NCBI GenBank assembly: GCA_017627765.1
Contig: JAGAGD010000115.1
Coordinates: 18,586 to 82,585 of the forward strand
DNA length: 64,000 bases
Direction of reading: 5' to 3'
Source of the DNA: Prevotella sp.
Lineage (GTDB): Bacteria; Bacteroidota; Bacteroidia; Bacteroidales; Bacteroidaceae
A program made the translations under genes and the position numbers. Positions 44,856 through 53,526 of the stretch are shown in pieces (position 1 is the stretch's first letter; every line of letters begins with the position of its first letter). Below the pieces are notes generated by a model that was not told where the DNA came from, made no database searches, and worked only from the letters and a program-made list of their open reading frames with translations.

Positions 44856-45908
44856 GTGATAGTTTTTGATAAACATATTGAAATTCTTCTTTTAGATAAT
44901 GATTGTGTCATAGTTCCACAATTAGGTGGATTTATGGCTCATCATGCTGACGCATGTTTTGATAATGAGGAAAATGTATTCTTACCTCCATATCGCAGTA
45001 TTGGATTTAATCCCCAATTAAAACTAAATGACAATCTCCTTGTTCAATCATATATTGAAAACTATGATCTTAGTTATCCTGAGTCACTTCGTAAAATAGA
45101 AGCAGAAGTCAATGAACTTAGACAAATATTAGTTCAAGAAGGTAGATATGAGCTCAAAGGCATCGGAATTCTTTATTATAACAATGAAGGAAAGTATACA
45201 TTTGAGCCATGCGAAGCAGGTATACTAACCCCAGAATTATATGGATTAGGTTCTAATGAGATAAAAAAACTGATCTCTAACAATTCCACTATTGGTACTC
45301 CTTCCAAAAATAAAAGAATCAATAAATTAGCCCATAGAACAAGGAATGTTAACTTTAAAAAGATAGGACGAAGCATAGCATCAAATGTTGCCGTAGCTGC
45401 TATAATATGTTTTGCTTTTTTGATATTTGCGAAACCTATTGAAAATTGTAGTAAAAACGAAACCAAGACAATAGAGTCTGTTTTCATGAAAGACATATTG
45501 ATTAATAGTTCAAAAGGAAATGCAAAAAAAGAAGTTGCAATTATAGATAGAAATAAAAAAACATCGAAAATAAAAGAATCCAAAGATTCTGATTTTTCAA
45601 TTAATCAGTCAGAAAACAAAAAAACAAATACCCAATTTAAGCAAGCTGAAAACAAACATGTTGAAATTGAAAAATCAAATTCATATTATACTTTAGTTTT
45701 AGCAAGCCGAGTAACAAAGAACAATGCTAAAATTTTTGTTAACGAACTCCACAATAAAGGAATTGGGGATGCTAGAGTTCTAGAAAAGAAAGTAGGAGCA
45801 CAGGTTATTTGCGGTAGATATACTACAGAAAATGAAGCCTACGCTAAACTTAACATAATGCATTCAAATGATTTTTTCAAAGAAGCTTGGGTAATGAAAG
45901 TTCAATAA
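44856..45908 (+). CDS. HU-like (CCDC81-type) DNA-binding, transmembrane, SPOR protein
   Basis: A 350-residue protein. Residues 1-135 hold two HU-superfamily domains of the bacterial CCDC81 type (HIEILLLDNDCVIVPQLGGF, then YELKGIGILYY). A basic stretch at 150-172 leads into one helix at about 174-192. A lysine- and asparagine-rich linker follows, and a SPOR domain ends the protein (about 276-350), which binds denuded glycan strands at division sites. The predicted topology is DNA-binding in the cytoplasm and SPOR in the periplasm. The GTG at 44856 is the first possible initiator, and the conserved N-terminus needs it. It lies 10 bases before the FHA gene. Confidence 0.85.
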   Translation: MIVFDKHIEILLLDNDCVIVPQLGGFMAHHADACFDNEENVFLPPYRSIGFNPQLKLNDNLLVQSYIENYDLSYPESLRKIEAEVNELRQILVQEGRYELKGIGILYYNNEGKYTFEPCEAGILTPELYGLGSNEIKKLISNNSTIGTPSKNKRINKLAHRTRNVNFKKIGRSIASNVAVAAIICFAFLIFAKPIENCSKNETKTIESVFMKDILINSSKGNAKKEVAIIDRNKKTSKIKESKDSDFSINQSENKKTNTQFKQAENKHVEIEKSNSYYTLVLASRVTKNNAKIFVNELHNKGIGDARVLEKKVGAQVICGRYTTENEAYAKLNIMHSNDFFKEAWVMKVQ

Positions 45909-45918
45909 ATGATAAAAT

Positions 45919-46446
45919 ATGAAGAGAGTTCGTTGTCCGAAGTGCGATCACTTTATAATTTTTGATGAAAAAAAATATCACGAAGGTCAATCTTTGATTT
46001 TCCAGTGCGAGGAATGTGGTAAACAATTTGGTATAAAAATAGGTGTTAGCAAGCTTAGAAGACCACAGAAAGAAGAAAACAAATTAGAAAATAATGGAGA
46101 TACTCCATTCGGTTCAATCTTAGTTATTGAGAACGTATTCCACTTCAAGCAGATATTGCCATTAAATTTGGGTGACAATTCTATCGGTAGATATATGAAA
46201 GGAAGTAAAACTACGGTACCTATAGAGACCGTTGACCCAAGTGTTGATATGCTTCATTGTTTTATTAATGTGTCAAAAGACAATAAAGGAAATCTTAAAT
46301 ATATTCTGAGAGACGGTCCTAGTTATACTGGTACTTTTGTAGACAATACCATATTAGGTCCACGCGAAAAAAGAGTTATCACAGATGGAACCCTTTTTAC
46401 TATAGGCGCTACAAGTATTATTCTTCAAGCGCCAAAAGACAAATGA
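45919..46446 (+). CDS. zinc-ribbon and FHA domain protein
   Basis: A 175-residue cytoplasmic protein. Residues 1-40 form a zinc ribbon (CPKC at 5-8 and CEEC near 30-33), a variable linker follows to about 62, and the rest is an FHA domain, with the GR of NSIGRYMKG, H in MLHCFI and YTGTFVDN. FHA domains bind phosphothreonine. The gene shares an operon with the HU-like/SPOR gene, which suggests phosphorylation-linked regulation of that protein. No protein kinase is encoded nearby. Confidence 0.85.
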   Translation: MKRVRCPKCDHFIIFDEKKYHEGQSLIFQCEECGKQFGIKIGVSKLRRPQKEENKLENNGDTPFGSILVIENVFHFKQILPLNLGDNSIGRYMKGSKTTVPIETVDPSVDMLHCFINVSKDNKGNLKYILRDGPSYTGTFVDNTILGPREKRVITDGTLFTIGATSIILQAPKDK

Positions 46447-46456
46447 AAAAAGCGTT

Positions 46457-46526
46457 TTGAAAATGCAAATATAAAACACCTTTGCATTTTCACTATATTA
46501 TGTAAGATGCAAAGGTATTTTATATT
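46457..46526. terminator. overlapping alternative hairpins between convergent genes
   Basis: AAAATGCAAA near 46460 can pair with TTTGCATTTT near 46483, but the same segment extended (ACCTTTGCAT) can also pair with ATGCAAAGGT near 46507. The second fold ends in ATTTTAT on the plus strand, and on the minus strand both pairings lead to T-rich sequence. Only one can form at a time. It probably ends both converging operons. Confidence 0.6.
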
Positions 46527-46535
46527 GTAAGGATT

Positions 46536-47873
46536 CTACTTCTTAAATTTCTTTTTTAATTTCAACTTTGGAATTTTGAGTTTATCACCCTGTTTTACTT
46601 CTGTTTTACCATCATTAATAGCAATCACATAACACTCCATGTCCGAACCCAAGTGAGCTCTTGAAATTGATTTCAGAGTTTGCCCTTTTGCGACTGTAAC
46701 TGTTTGTGACACACCTTCAATCCTATATGCTCCATAGCGAATTGCTACATATTTAGCTTCATATTCAGACTGTTTATCTACAATCTGTTCATCTGCATTT
46801 TTTGCCTGAACACTTTCCGTTTTTTTATTCTCGCTTATAGACTGTTGTTTATTAATATTATATTCTAAGGTTTTAGTTTCTTCGTTATGAGCAGAATTAT
46901 CATTTTGTTCTTCGTTATGTTTAGTCTTATTTATTATTTTCTCACGATTAAATGAATTTTCGTTAGTTGCAATACTATCAATGTCCTGTTCAATGTATAC
47001 TACTGCAGGAGAAGGTGGAATCAGATAATGTCCAAACAAATATCCACCAATAAAACCAATAACAAGAGCTAAGATAGTAAATATTAGTGTTTTTTTCTTG
47101 CCACTTGAACCATTTGATAATACTTCTGTGTCATAGTCGTATTCAGGAACAAAATTTGACATCGTATTATGCTCAACATTTGCTTCCTCTTCAGTATGAA
47201 TATCTTCAAGTATTTTTTCTTCTACATTTTCTTTTTTTAATTGTATATTTTTATCATCAACTTCAGATGAAATAAAATCTTCATTTATACTTTCATTCTC
47301 ATTCAAAAATGATTCGTCTTCTATAGAAATATCGTCGGCATTATTTTGCAAATGACCATCAATTACAACATTTATATCTCCTTCTGTAGGGAGAACTTCA
47401 TCCTGTTCATTATCGTTGACGTCAGATTTAATCTCAACATCATCAATATTCTCTTCATCAGTACTCTGAACTATCTCATGTATTATTTCATCAACATTTT
47501 CGATGACTTCGGTATCATCTTCTTCACTTTGTTTTTCTTCAATATCATCAAAAGAAACACCATCATTTAACACAACTGTATCAAACTGTGAGAACGGTTT
47601 GTTCACCAATTCTTTCATCAATGAATCAGGTGTAAATGTAATCTTATCATGTCCATAAATAATGTATCTTTCACCAGTATTCACATTTACACTTTCTCTA
47701 TCCTTGACTTTTACAACCTTGAATGTTCCCAATCCTTTTATTTTAACTGTATCACTTTTTTCAAGGTTTACCAGGATCGTTTTTACAAATGCATTAAGAA
47801 ATATCTCAATTTGAGAAATAGGCAAATTGTGTTTTATAGATAATCTACTTGCAATTTCTTGTAGCTTAATCAT
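46536..47873 (-). CDS. HU-domain, transmembrane, LysM protein
   Basis: A 445-residue protein. Residues 1-92 are an HU domain (MIKLQEIASRLSIKHNLP, VKIKGLGTFKVVKV, ITFTPDSLMKELV). A strongly acidic linker covers about 105-255. One helix (about 261-284, IFTILALVIGFIGGYLF) is followed by a flexible asparagine-, lysine- and glutamate-rich linker and a LysM-like domain at about 391-440 (TVTVAKGQTLKSISRAHLG), which should bind peptidoglycan, then a lysine-rich end. Topology and parts parallel the HU-like/SPOR protein that converges on it. It is last in the ftsY-rimO-HU operon, one base after HU. Confidence 0.85.
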   Translation of the reverse strand: MIKLQEIASRLSIKHNLPISQIEIFLNAFVKTILVNLEKSDTVKIKGLGTFKVVKVKDRESVNVNTGERYIIYGHDKITFTPDSLMKELVNKPFSQFDTVVLNDGVSFDDIEEKQSEEDDTEVIENVDEIIHEIVQSTDEENIDDVEIKSDVNDNEQDEVLPTEGDINVVIDGHLQNNADDISIEDESFLNENESINEDFISSEVDDKNIQLKKENVEEKILEDIHTEEEANVEHNTMSNFVPEYDYDTEVLSNGSSGKKKTLIFTILALVIGFIGGYLFGHYLIPPSPAVVYIEQDIDSIATNENSFNREKIINKTKHNEEQNDNSAHNEETKTLEYNINKQQSISENKKTESVQAKNADEQIVDKQSEYEAKYVAIRYGAYRIEGVSQTVTVAKGQTLKSISRAHLGSDMECYVIAINDGKTEVKQGDKLKIPKLKLKKKFKK

Positions 47874-47874
47874 T

Positions 47875-48162
47875 TTAATTGCCTCCTTTCTTCTTGAATT
47901 TATCCCTTAAAGAACTAACAGGTTTGAAATTCAGAACCAGTTTAGGTGGAACAAGCATACGCTGCTGTGTAGAAGGATTAACCACAATTCGTTCCATCCT
48001 CTTTTTTATTTCAAAAGTTCCGAAGTCATTAAACAAGACATTCTCACCTTCTTCAAATGCAATTCCCATCTCGTCAATTATACTATTGACAAGTTTCTTT
48101 GTATTCTCCAAAGAAGTATTAGTGTCTTTTGACAACTGCTGTAAAAACTCTTTATTGTTCAT
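47875..48162 (-). CDS. HU family DNA-binding protein
   Basis: A 95-residue HU homologue. It has MNNKEFLQQLSKDTNTSLENTKKLVNSIIDEM, VLFNDFGTFEIKKRMERIVVNPSTQQRMLVPPKLVLNFKP and a basic tail. I start at ATG 48162; the frame reaches a TTG at 48180 inside rimO. It sits 4 bases after rimO and 1 base before the HU/LysM gene, so a plain HU and its membrane-linked relative are made from one mRNA. Confidence 0.9.
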   Translation of the reverse strand: MNNKEFLQQLSKDTNTSLENTKKLVNSIIDEMGIAFEEGENVLFNDFGTFEIKKRMERIVVNPSTQQRMLVPPKLVLNFKPVSSLRDKFKKKGGN

Positions 48163-48166
48163 AATT

Positions 48167-49468
48167 TTATTTTTCTTCAACTACACCATATAAATCAAAT
48201 TCTTCGGCATCGGTTATTTTTATATTATAAAAACGGCCAACTCTAAGCGTTTTCTCGCCAACAGGAATTAATACCTCTGGATCAACCTCTGGTGAGCTAA
48301 ATTCAGTCCTTCCAATATAGTAATTGCCTTCCTTTCTGTCAATAACAACTTTGAAGATTTTTCCTATTTTTGAAGCTTCAATCTCTGCACTTATCTCTTG
48401 TTGAATAGCCATCAGTTTATCAAGACGACTTTGTTTTATGTTATCAGGAACATTATCATCATAATGGCGCTGGCTGAAAGTGTCTTCTTCTTCAGAATAT
48501 GCAAAGGCTCCCATTCTTTCAAAACGTGCCCAACGAGTAAATTCCAACAACTCTTCAAAGTCTGTATCAGTTTCATTTGGAAATCCTACCATAAGTGTAG
48601 TTCTTAAAGTTATTCCAGGAACCTCTTCTCTAATTCTGCGTATAAGCTCATAGGTCTCATTCTTTGAAAAATGCCTATGCATAGAATTTAATATGTTATC
48701 TGAAATATGCTGGAACGCAATGTCAAGATATTTACAGACATTGTCACGTTCTCTAATCACACGAAGTAAATCGTAAGGAAAATCTGTAGGATAAGCATAA
48801 TGAAGCCTTATCCATTTAACTCCTTTTATATCTGAAATTTTTTCAATTAATTCTGCAATATGGGATTTCCCGTCAAAATCAATGCCATAGTATGTCAATT
48901 CTTGAGCTATTATTTGGAATTCATAAACTCCATTGTCAACATATCGTCTAATTTCATCAAGAATATCATCCATTGAACGGCTTTTGTGACTTCCTGTAAT
49001 TATTGGAATTGCACAATAAGCACAATGACGATTACATCCTTCGCTGATTTTAATATATGCATAGTGATGAGGTGTCAACTTTGCTGGAGCAGATTTTACA
49101 GAACTCTTAGCTTTACCTAAATCTTCTACTACCTGCTTAAAGTCAAACTTGCCATAATATTTGTCTACCTGCGGAATTTCTTTCACCAAGTCATTCTTAT
49201 ATCTTTGTGATAAACATCCCATGACTAAGAGTTTTTTTAGTCGTCCTTCTTCCTTAGCCTGAACAAACTCTAAAATTGTATTTATGCTTTCTTCTTTGGC
49301 ATCTCCAATAAATCCACATGTGTTTATTATAGCTATATCCCCATTAGGACGCTTGGTGTCATGAGTGCAATGATACCCATTACCTTCAAGTTTACGAATA
49401 AGTCGCTCACTATCAACAAGATTTTTAGAACAACCTAAAGTAATAATATCAATCTGATTTTCCTTCAT
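48167..49468 (-). CDS. rimO: ribosomal protein S12 methylthiotransferase RimO
   Basis: A 433-residue radical SAM enzyme that adds a methylthio group to an aspartate of ribosomal protein S12. The UPF0004 domain has C13, C51 and C85 (LGCSKNLVDSER, INTCGFI, VMGCLSQ) for the auxiliary cluster. The radical SAM cluster is C145, C149 and C152 (GCNRHCAYCAIP), and a TRAM domain ends the protein. SKN-VDSE near the start separates it from MiaB. It lies 38 bases after ftsY. Confidence 0.96.
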   Translation of the reverse strand: MKENQIDIITLGCSKNLVDSERLIRKLEGNGYHCTHDTKRPNGDIAIINTCGFIGDAKEESINTILEFVQAKEEGRLKKLLVMGCLSQRYKNDLVKEIPQVDKYYGKFDFKQVVEDLGKAKSSVKSAPAKLTPHHYAYIKISEGCNRHCAYCAIPIITGSHKSRSMDDILDEIRRYVDNGVYEFQIIAQELTYYGIDFDGKSHIAELIEKISDIKGVKWIRLHYAYPTDFPYDLLRVIRERDNVCKYLDIAFQHISDNILNSMHRHFSKNETYELIRRIREEVPGITLRTTLMVGFPNETDTDFEELLEFTRWARFERMGAFAYSEEEDTFSQRHYDDNVPDNIKQSRLDKLMAIQQEISAEIEASKIGKIFKVVIDRKEGNYYIGRTEFSSPEVDPEVLIPVGEKTLRVGRFYNIKITDAEEFDLYGVVEEK

Positions 49469-49506
49469 TCGCTGAATGTTCCAGTCTTATATCGTAATTG
49501 AAAATA

Positions 49507-50463
49507 TTATTCTTCTTTGAATAATGAGTCTACAAACTGTGTCTTATTAAACAATTGCAAGTCTTCCATTCCTTCACCTAAACCTATATACTTTACAGGA
49601 ACTTTAAGCTGGTCACTAATTCCAATTACAACTCCGCCTTTTGCTGTACCATCTAATTTTGTTATTGCCAAACTTGTAATTTGTGTGACTGCAGCAAACT
49701 GCCGAGCTTGCTCGAAAGCGTTTTGTCCTGTACTTCCATCTAACACCAGCAGCACCTCATCTGGAGCTTGTGGAAGAACTTTTTTCATAACGTCTTTGAT
49801 TTTTTTAAGCTCATTCATTAGTCCAATTTTATTATGGAGTCGTCCTGCAGTATCAATTATAACAACATCGGCATTATTAGCTTTTGCCGAAGTAAGAGTA
49901 TCAAACGCAACAGATGCAGGGTCAGATCCCATTTGCTGTTTAATAACGGGAACTCCCACTCTATCTCCCCAAATACATAGCTGCTCAACAGCCGCTGCAC
50001 GGAATGTGTCTGCAGCTCCAAGATAAACCTTCTTGCCTGCCTCCTTAAATTGATATGCCAGTTTGCCTATCGTTGTAGTCTTACCGACTCCATTAACACC
50101 AACAACAAGAATAACGTATGGGCTATGGTCTGTGGGTAAATCCCAATCATCCATGTCGTTTGTATTATTCTCAGCGAGAAGAGCCGCTATCTCTTGTCTC
50201 AGTATGCTGTTTAATTCTGATGTTGAAACATATTTATCGCGAGCAACACGCTCTTCAATTCTCTCAATTATTTTCAACGTAGTGTCAACACCAACATCAG
50301 ATGTAATCAACACCTCTTCAAGGTCGTCGAGCACTTCGTCGTCAACCTTAGTTTTGCCTGCTATGGCTCTTGTAAGTTTATCGAAGACACTCTGTTTAGT
50401 TTTTTCTAGACCTTTATCAAGGGTTTCTTTTTTCTTTTTATTAAAAAAACCGAATAATTTCAT
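49507..50463 (-). CDS. ftsY: signal recognition particle receptor FtsY
   Basis: A 318-residue SRP GTPase, the NG domains with only a very short basic N-terminal segment (MKLFGFFNKKKKETLDK). Motifs are VGVNGVGKTTTIGKLA, DTAGRLHNKIGLMNEL and TKLDGTAKGG. It receives ribosome-nascent chain complexes from Ffh and the SRP RNA encoded at 2797-2896. The long acidic A domain of Escherichia coli is absent, as is usual in this phylum. It is first in an operon with rimO, HU and HU/LysM. Confidence 0.96.
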   Translation of the reverse strand: MKLFGFFNKKKKETLDKGLEKTKQSVFDKLTRAIAGKTKVDDEVLDDLEEVLITSDVGVDTTLKIIERIEERVARDKYVSTSELNSILRQEIAALLAENNTNDMDDWDLPTDHSPYVILVVGVNGVGKTTTIGKLAYQFKEAGKKVYLGAADTFRAAAVEQLCIWGDRVGVPVIKQQMGSDPASVAFDTLTSAKANNADVVIIDTAGRLHNKIGLMNELKKIKDVMKKVLPQAPDEVLLVLDGSTGQNAFEQARQFAAVTQITSLAITKLDGTAKGGVVIGISDQLKVPVKYIGLGEGMEDLQLFNKTQFVDSLFKEE

Positions 50464-50607
50464 ATTGTTTAACTGTGTTATAATCGTATTTAATTAATGC
50501 CCAATACATAACTTTCCATGCCTTTATAATTTTATAAAAACAAACAAGTTACAATAACTATTAACATGAAAACCTTATATTTAGCACTACATAATTTAAT
50601 TTTGGCA

Positions 50608-50615
50608 CAAAAGTA
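50608..50615 (-). promoter_or_regulatory. -7 box of the ftsY operon
   Basis: TACTTTTG on the minus strand, 144 bases before ftsY. No -33 TTG at standard gap, so this is tentative. Confidence 0.4.
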
Positions 50616-50669
50616 CAAAAAAAAATACATTCAGTTGCCTAAAAATTCAATTTTGTGCTTTTTGTTTCC

Positions 50670-50677
50670 TATTTTTG
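50670..50677 (+). promoter_or_regulatory. -7 box of the FAD oxidoreductase gene
   Basis: TATTTTTG, 32 bases before the start. The sequence at the expected -33 position is TTC rather than TTG. Confidence 0.45.
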
Positions 50678-50709
50678 CATGTTTTTAAAAGATAAAGAAT
50701 TAAACAAGA

Positions 50710-51897
50710 ATGAAAACAGCAATCGTTGGAGGCGGAGCAGCAGGTTTCTTCCTTGCAATAAATTTGAAAGAAATGTGTCCGAGTATGGATATCACAATTT
50801 TTGAGAAATCACAAAGGGTCCTACGAAAAGTAGAACTCTCTGGTGGAGGAAGATGTAACTGCACTAACAGTTTTGCAGAAATAAGCAGTCTTCAACAGGT
50901 ATATCCTAGGGGGCACAGGCTATTGAAACGCCTATTTATGACTTTCAACCATTTAGACACTTACAAATGGTTTGAACAACATGGAGTTGAACTGGTCACA
51001 CAGCCAGACCAATGTGTTTTCCCAAAAGACCAAGATTCACACGTCATCATAAACAGTTTTCTTCAAGAAGCACACAAAAGTGGTATACACATAAAGACAT
51101 TATATCCCATAGACTCACTAGATTCACTTTCAGAATTCGACTTCATTGCCATAACAACTGGAGGTTCGCCTCGTCGTTCTTCATTGCAATGGTTAGAAAA
51201 AGAGGGACATTGTATTGAAGAACCTGTTCCTTCGCTGTTTACACTTAAAATACTTGAGCAATCAATTCATACACTCATGGGGACTGTTGCAGAACAGGCA
51301 AGTCTGCATGTTGTCGGTACAAAATACAAATCATCAGGTCCTCTTCTAATAACCCATTGGGGATTTAGCGGTCCAGCAGCACTTAAACTCTCTAGTCATG
51401 CAGCCAGGTGGCTAAATCAAAACAAATACAACGCCCAAGTAAGCATAAACTGGCTAAGTATGCCTCTTGATCAAGTAATTGAAGATATCAATATTGCATT
51501 GTGCAAAAATCCTGACAAACTAATAATAAAATATTCTCCACTGAATCTCCCAACACGCCTATGGGCACATCTTGTCGGCAAGGCTGTCAACAATCCTAAT
51601 ACAAAACGTTGGCGTGAACTTGGCAGAAAAGAACTTAATCGACTTGCCAACCAACTAACAAATGACATTTATACAATTTCGGGCAAAGCAAGTAATAAAG
51701 CCGAATTTGTAACATGCGGAGGCATTGCACTCAATCAGGTTAATAGTCAGACACTCGAAAGCATTCACCGTCAAAATCTTTATTTTGCAGGTGAAATTCT
51801 AGATATTGATGGTGTCACTGGAGGCTTTAATCTTCAGGCTGCATGGACTACCGCCTACATTGTTGCAAAAGCAATAAACCAAAAGTGCAACATGTAA
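50710..51897 (+). CDS. YhiN/HI0933 family FAD-dependent oxidoreductase
   Basis: A 395-residue flavoprotein of the HI0933 family. The FAD-binding start is MKTAIVGGGAAGFFLAINL, followed by LSGGGRCNCTNS and ITTGGSPRRSS, with the C-terminal FVTCGGIALNQVNSQTLES and YFAGEILDIDGVTGGFNLQAAWTTAY of the second dinucleotide part. The physiological substrate is unknown. A single gene ending just before the intergenic repeat. Confidence 0.9.
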   Translation: MKTAIVGGGAAGFFLAINLKEMCPSMDITIFEKSQRVLRKVELSGGGRCNCTNSFAEISSLQQVYPRGHRLLKRLFMTFNHLDTYKWFEQHGVELVTQPDQCVFPKDQDSHVIINSFLQEAHKSGIHIKTLYPIDSLDSLSEFDFIAITTGGSPRRSSLQWLEKEGHCIEEPVPSLFTLKILEQSIHTLMGTVAEQASLHVVGTKYKSSGPLLITHWGFSGPAALKLSSHAARWLNQNKYNAQVSINWLSMPLDQVIEDINIALCKNPDKLIIKYSPLNLPTRLWAHLVGKAVNNPNTKRWRELGRKELNRLANQLTNDIYTISGKASNKAEFVTCGGIALNQVNSQTLESIHRQNLYFAGEILDIDGVTGGFNLQAAWTTAYIVAKAINQKCNM

Positions 51898-51994
51898 AGT
51901 TCGTAATGCATTAAGGTATAATTATCTTTTTGTCGTCGCTTTGTAGAATAATATTTTTTTTATAATAATGTTGACGTCTACAACTTTTTCATGT

Positions 51995-52440
51995 ATGAAA
52001 ATTTTTGACAAAATGCCTTATTTTTGCAGAAAAAACATCCCCTGTAATCTGTTAAAATTCTCCTTCCCTCATAGTTGTCCACTAACCTGATTTTGCACGC
52101 TTAGAAAAGAATTTTTCCGCAAACACCTATCATTCAACGATTTGCAAAAGGAGGAAAAACGACAGATATCGTCTCTTAATGCGAAAGGTGCCCTTTCGCA
52201 TTATCATATGTGATGGTTGACCATGTCAAACGTATCGTTTCGCACTGCCATATGCCACATATCGCAAACGCTAACAAACCTTTCAATCGTGAATGTCGGT
52301 TAAAATTATTCACAACCTTTAAGTATATTGATTAACAACTTCATGGATTTTAGGTTTTCAGCGTGCCAAACTAAAAAAACAATAAATAGTTCCAGTACCC
52401 TTTATCGTTCCCGTTTTTTATTATGAAATATCTTGACAAA
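51995..52440 (+). repeat. interspersed intergenic repeat, copy C
   Basis: About 445 bases matching copy B at 28641-29085. It starts with ATGAAAATTTTTGACAAAA, ends with ATGAAATATCTTGACAAA and has the same near-palindrome GCGAAAGGTGCCCTTTCGC near 52180. By eye about 16 positions differ from copy B over the last 260; the first 180 are more diverged. It lies between the ends of the convergent FAD oxidoreductase and glucosaminidase genes. No coding frame is conserved. Confidence 0.85.
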
Positions 52441-52503
52441 AAACACTTTTAATTTTCCTTTTAAATAAATAGGATTTTAACAAATTTTCTAAGAACAACT
52501 TTA

Positions 52504-53436
52504 CTAATAAACTCTCAGTCTATCTCCAACTTTAATAGTGTAGTTTTGGAGATTAATATTGTTCTTTTTACAAAGATTTTTTAAACGAACACCATATAAC
52601 TGAGCAATAGAATATAGACTTTCACCAGCTCTAACTGTATGTGGTTGTTTTTTATATTTTTTTTCGGCACGCTTCTGTTTTTTTTCTAAATACACTAGCT
52701 CCCCGATCTCTAGCTGGCTTTTACTACTACGCTCATTGTAGCGTGCTATGCGTCTGTAGTTCAGATTAAATTCGCGGGCAATAGAAGCAAAAGTATCTCC
52801 TTTGCGGGCACGGACATAATAGTTTTTATTATTGAAATATACACTATGATTAGACACACTCTTGTCAGTCTGGTCAACAGCAGCAAGATGCTCAGCAGCA
52901 AAATGGCTATACGATTTTGCATGATCATACTGGCTTAGGTTATAAAGTTCTATAATTCCAATAAGTTTTTGTGCATAAGTGGGACTTGTAGCATATCCAC
53001 ATGCTTTTAGACCATGCGCCCAAGCTCGATAGTCTGTTGGACTAAGAGTGAACAACCTGCTATACCGTGTCTGTCTTGCCAGAAACTGGCTATGATCTTC
53101 ATAGCTGTCGCGAACATTGTTGTATGCACGAAAACATTCTTGTGATAGATCGTCGTCATGATATGTCTTAGCACCAGTCCAGCCATGACATTTAATTCCA
53201 AAGTGATTATTACCTTTTTGTGCTAATTCACTCTTACCCGCTCCACTCTCAAGAAGTCCTTGTGCTAGAGTAATGCTAGCTGGCACTTTCCATTTCAGCA
53301 TCTGCTCAATGGCAAGGTCCTTATAACGATTAATATAGTCTTGGTATGCTGAGTTTGGTCCTTGTGCAAGTAATGAAAGATTGGCACAAAGACTAAATAC
53401 GAATACAACAATTACAATGCGGTCTAATCTGCTCAT
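52504..53436 (-). CDS. glucosaminidase with two LysM domains
   Basis: A 310-residue exported peptidoglycan hydrolase. A signal peptide ends near SLLAQG. The N-acetylglucosaminidase domain (about 30-175) has VPASITLAQGLLESGAGKSEL with the likely catalytic E63, NHFGIKCHGWTGAK and GYATSPTYAQKLIGII. Two LysM domains follow at about 208-250 (RARKGDTFASIAREF) and 266-309 (HTVRAGESLYSIAQLYG). It should cut glycan strands in cell wall growth or separation. The ATG directly follows a full promoter. Confidence 0.92.
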   Translation of the reverse strand: MSRLDRIVIVVFVFSLCANLSLLAQGPNSAYQDYINRYKDLAIEQMLKWKVPASITLAQGLLESGAGKSELAQKGNNHFGIKCHGWTGAKTYHDDDLSQECFRAYNNVRDSYEDHSQFLARQTRYSRLFTLSPTDYRAWAHGLKACGYATSPTYAQKLIGIIELYNLSQYDHAKSYSHFAAEHLAAVDQTDKSVSNHSVYFNNKNYYVRARKGDTFASIAREFNLNYRRIARYNERSSKSQLEIGELVYLEKKQKRAEKKYKKQPHTVRAGESLYSIAQLYGVRLKNLCKKNNINLQNYTIKVGDRLRVY

Positions 53437-53440
53437 TTTG

Positions 53441-53471
53441 CAAAAGTATTGATTTTATGTGAATCTTACAA
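53441..53471 (-). promoter_or_regulatory. promoter abutting the glucosaminidase start
   Basis: On the minus strand, TTG (53471-53469), a 20-base gap, then TACTTTTG (53448-53441). Four bases separate the box from the ATG at 53436, so transcription should start at or within one or two bases of the codon. Confidence 0.75.
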
Positions 53472-53490
53472 GATTTTAATATTTTTTGTT

Positions 53491-53498
53491 TACTTTTG
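53491..53498 (+). promoter_or_regulatory. -7 box of the folK-like operon
   Basis: TACTTTTG, 28 bases before the start. No -33 TTG at the standard gap. Confidence 0.45.
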
Positions 53499-53526
53499 CA
53501 GCAGAAAGACATAATGATATATATAT

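Noticed and set aside
49517-50497. Long antisense open frames over ftsY
   Set aside because: Shadows of the coding strand; ftsY has full GTPase motifs and the antisense products are serine/threonine-rich without domains.
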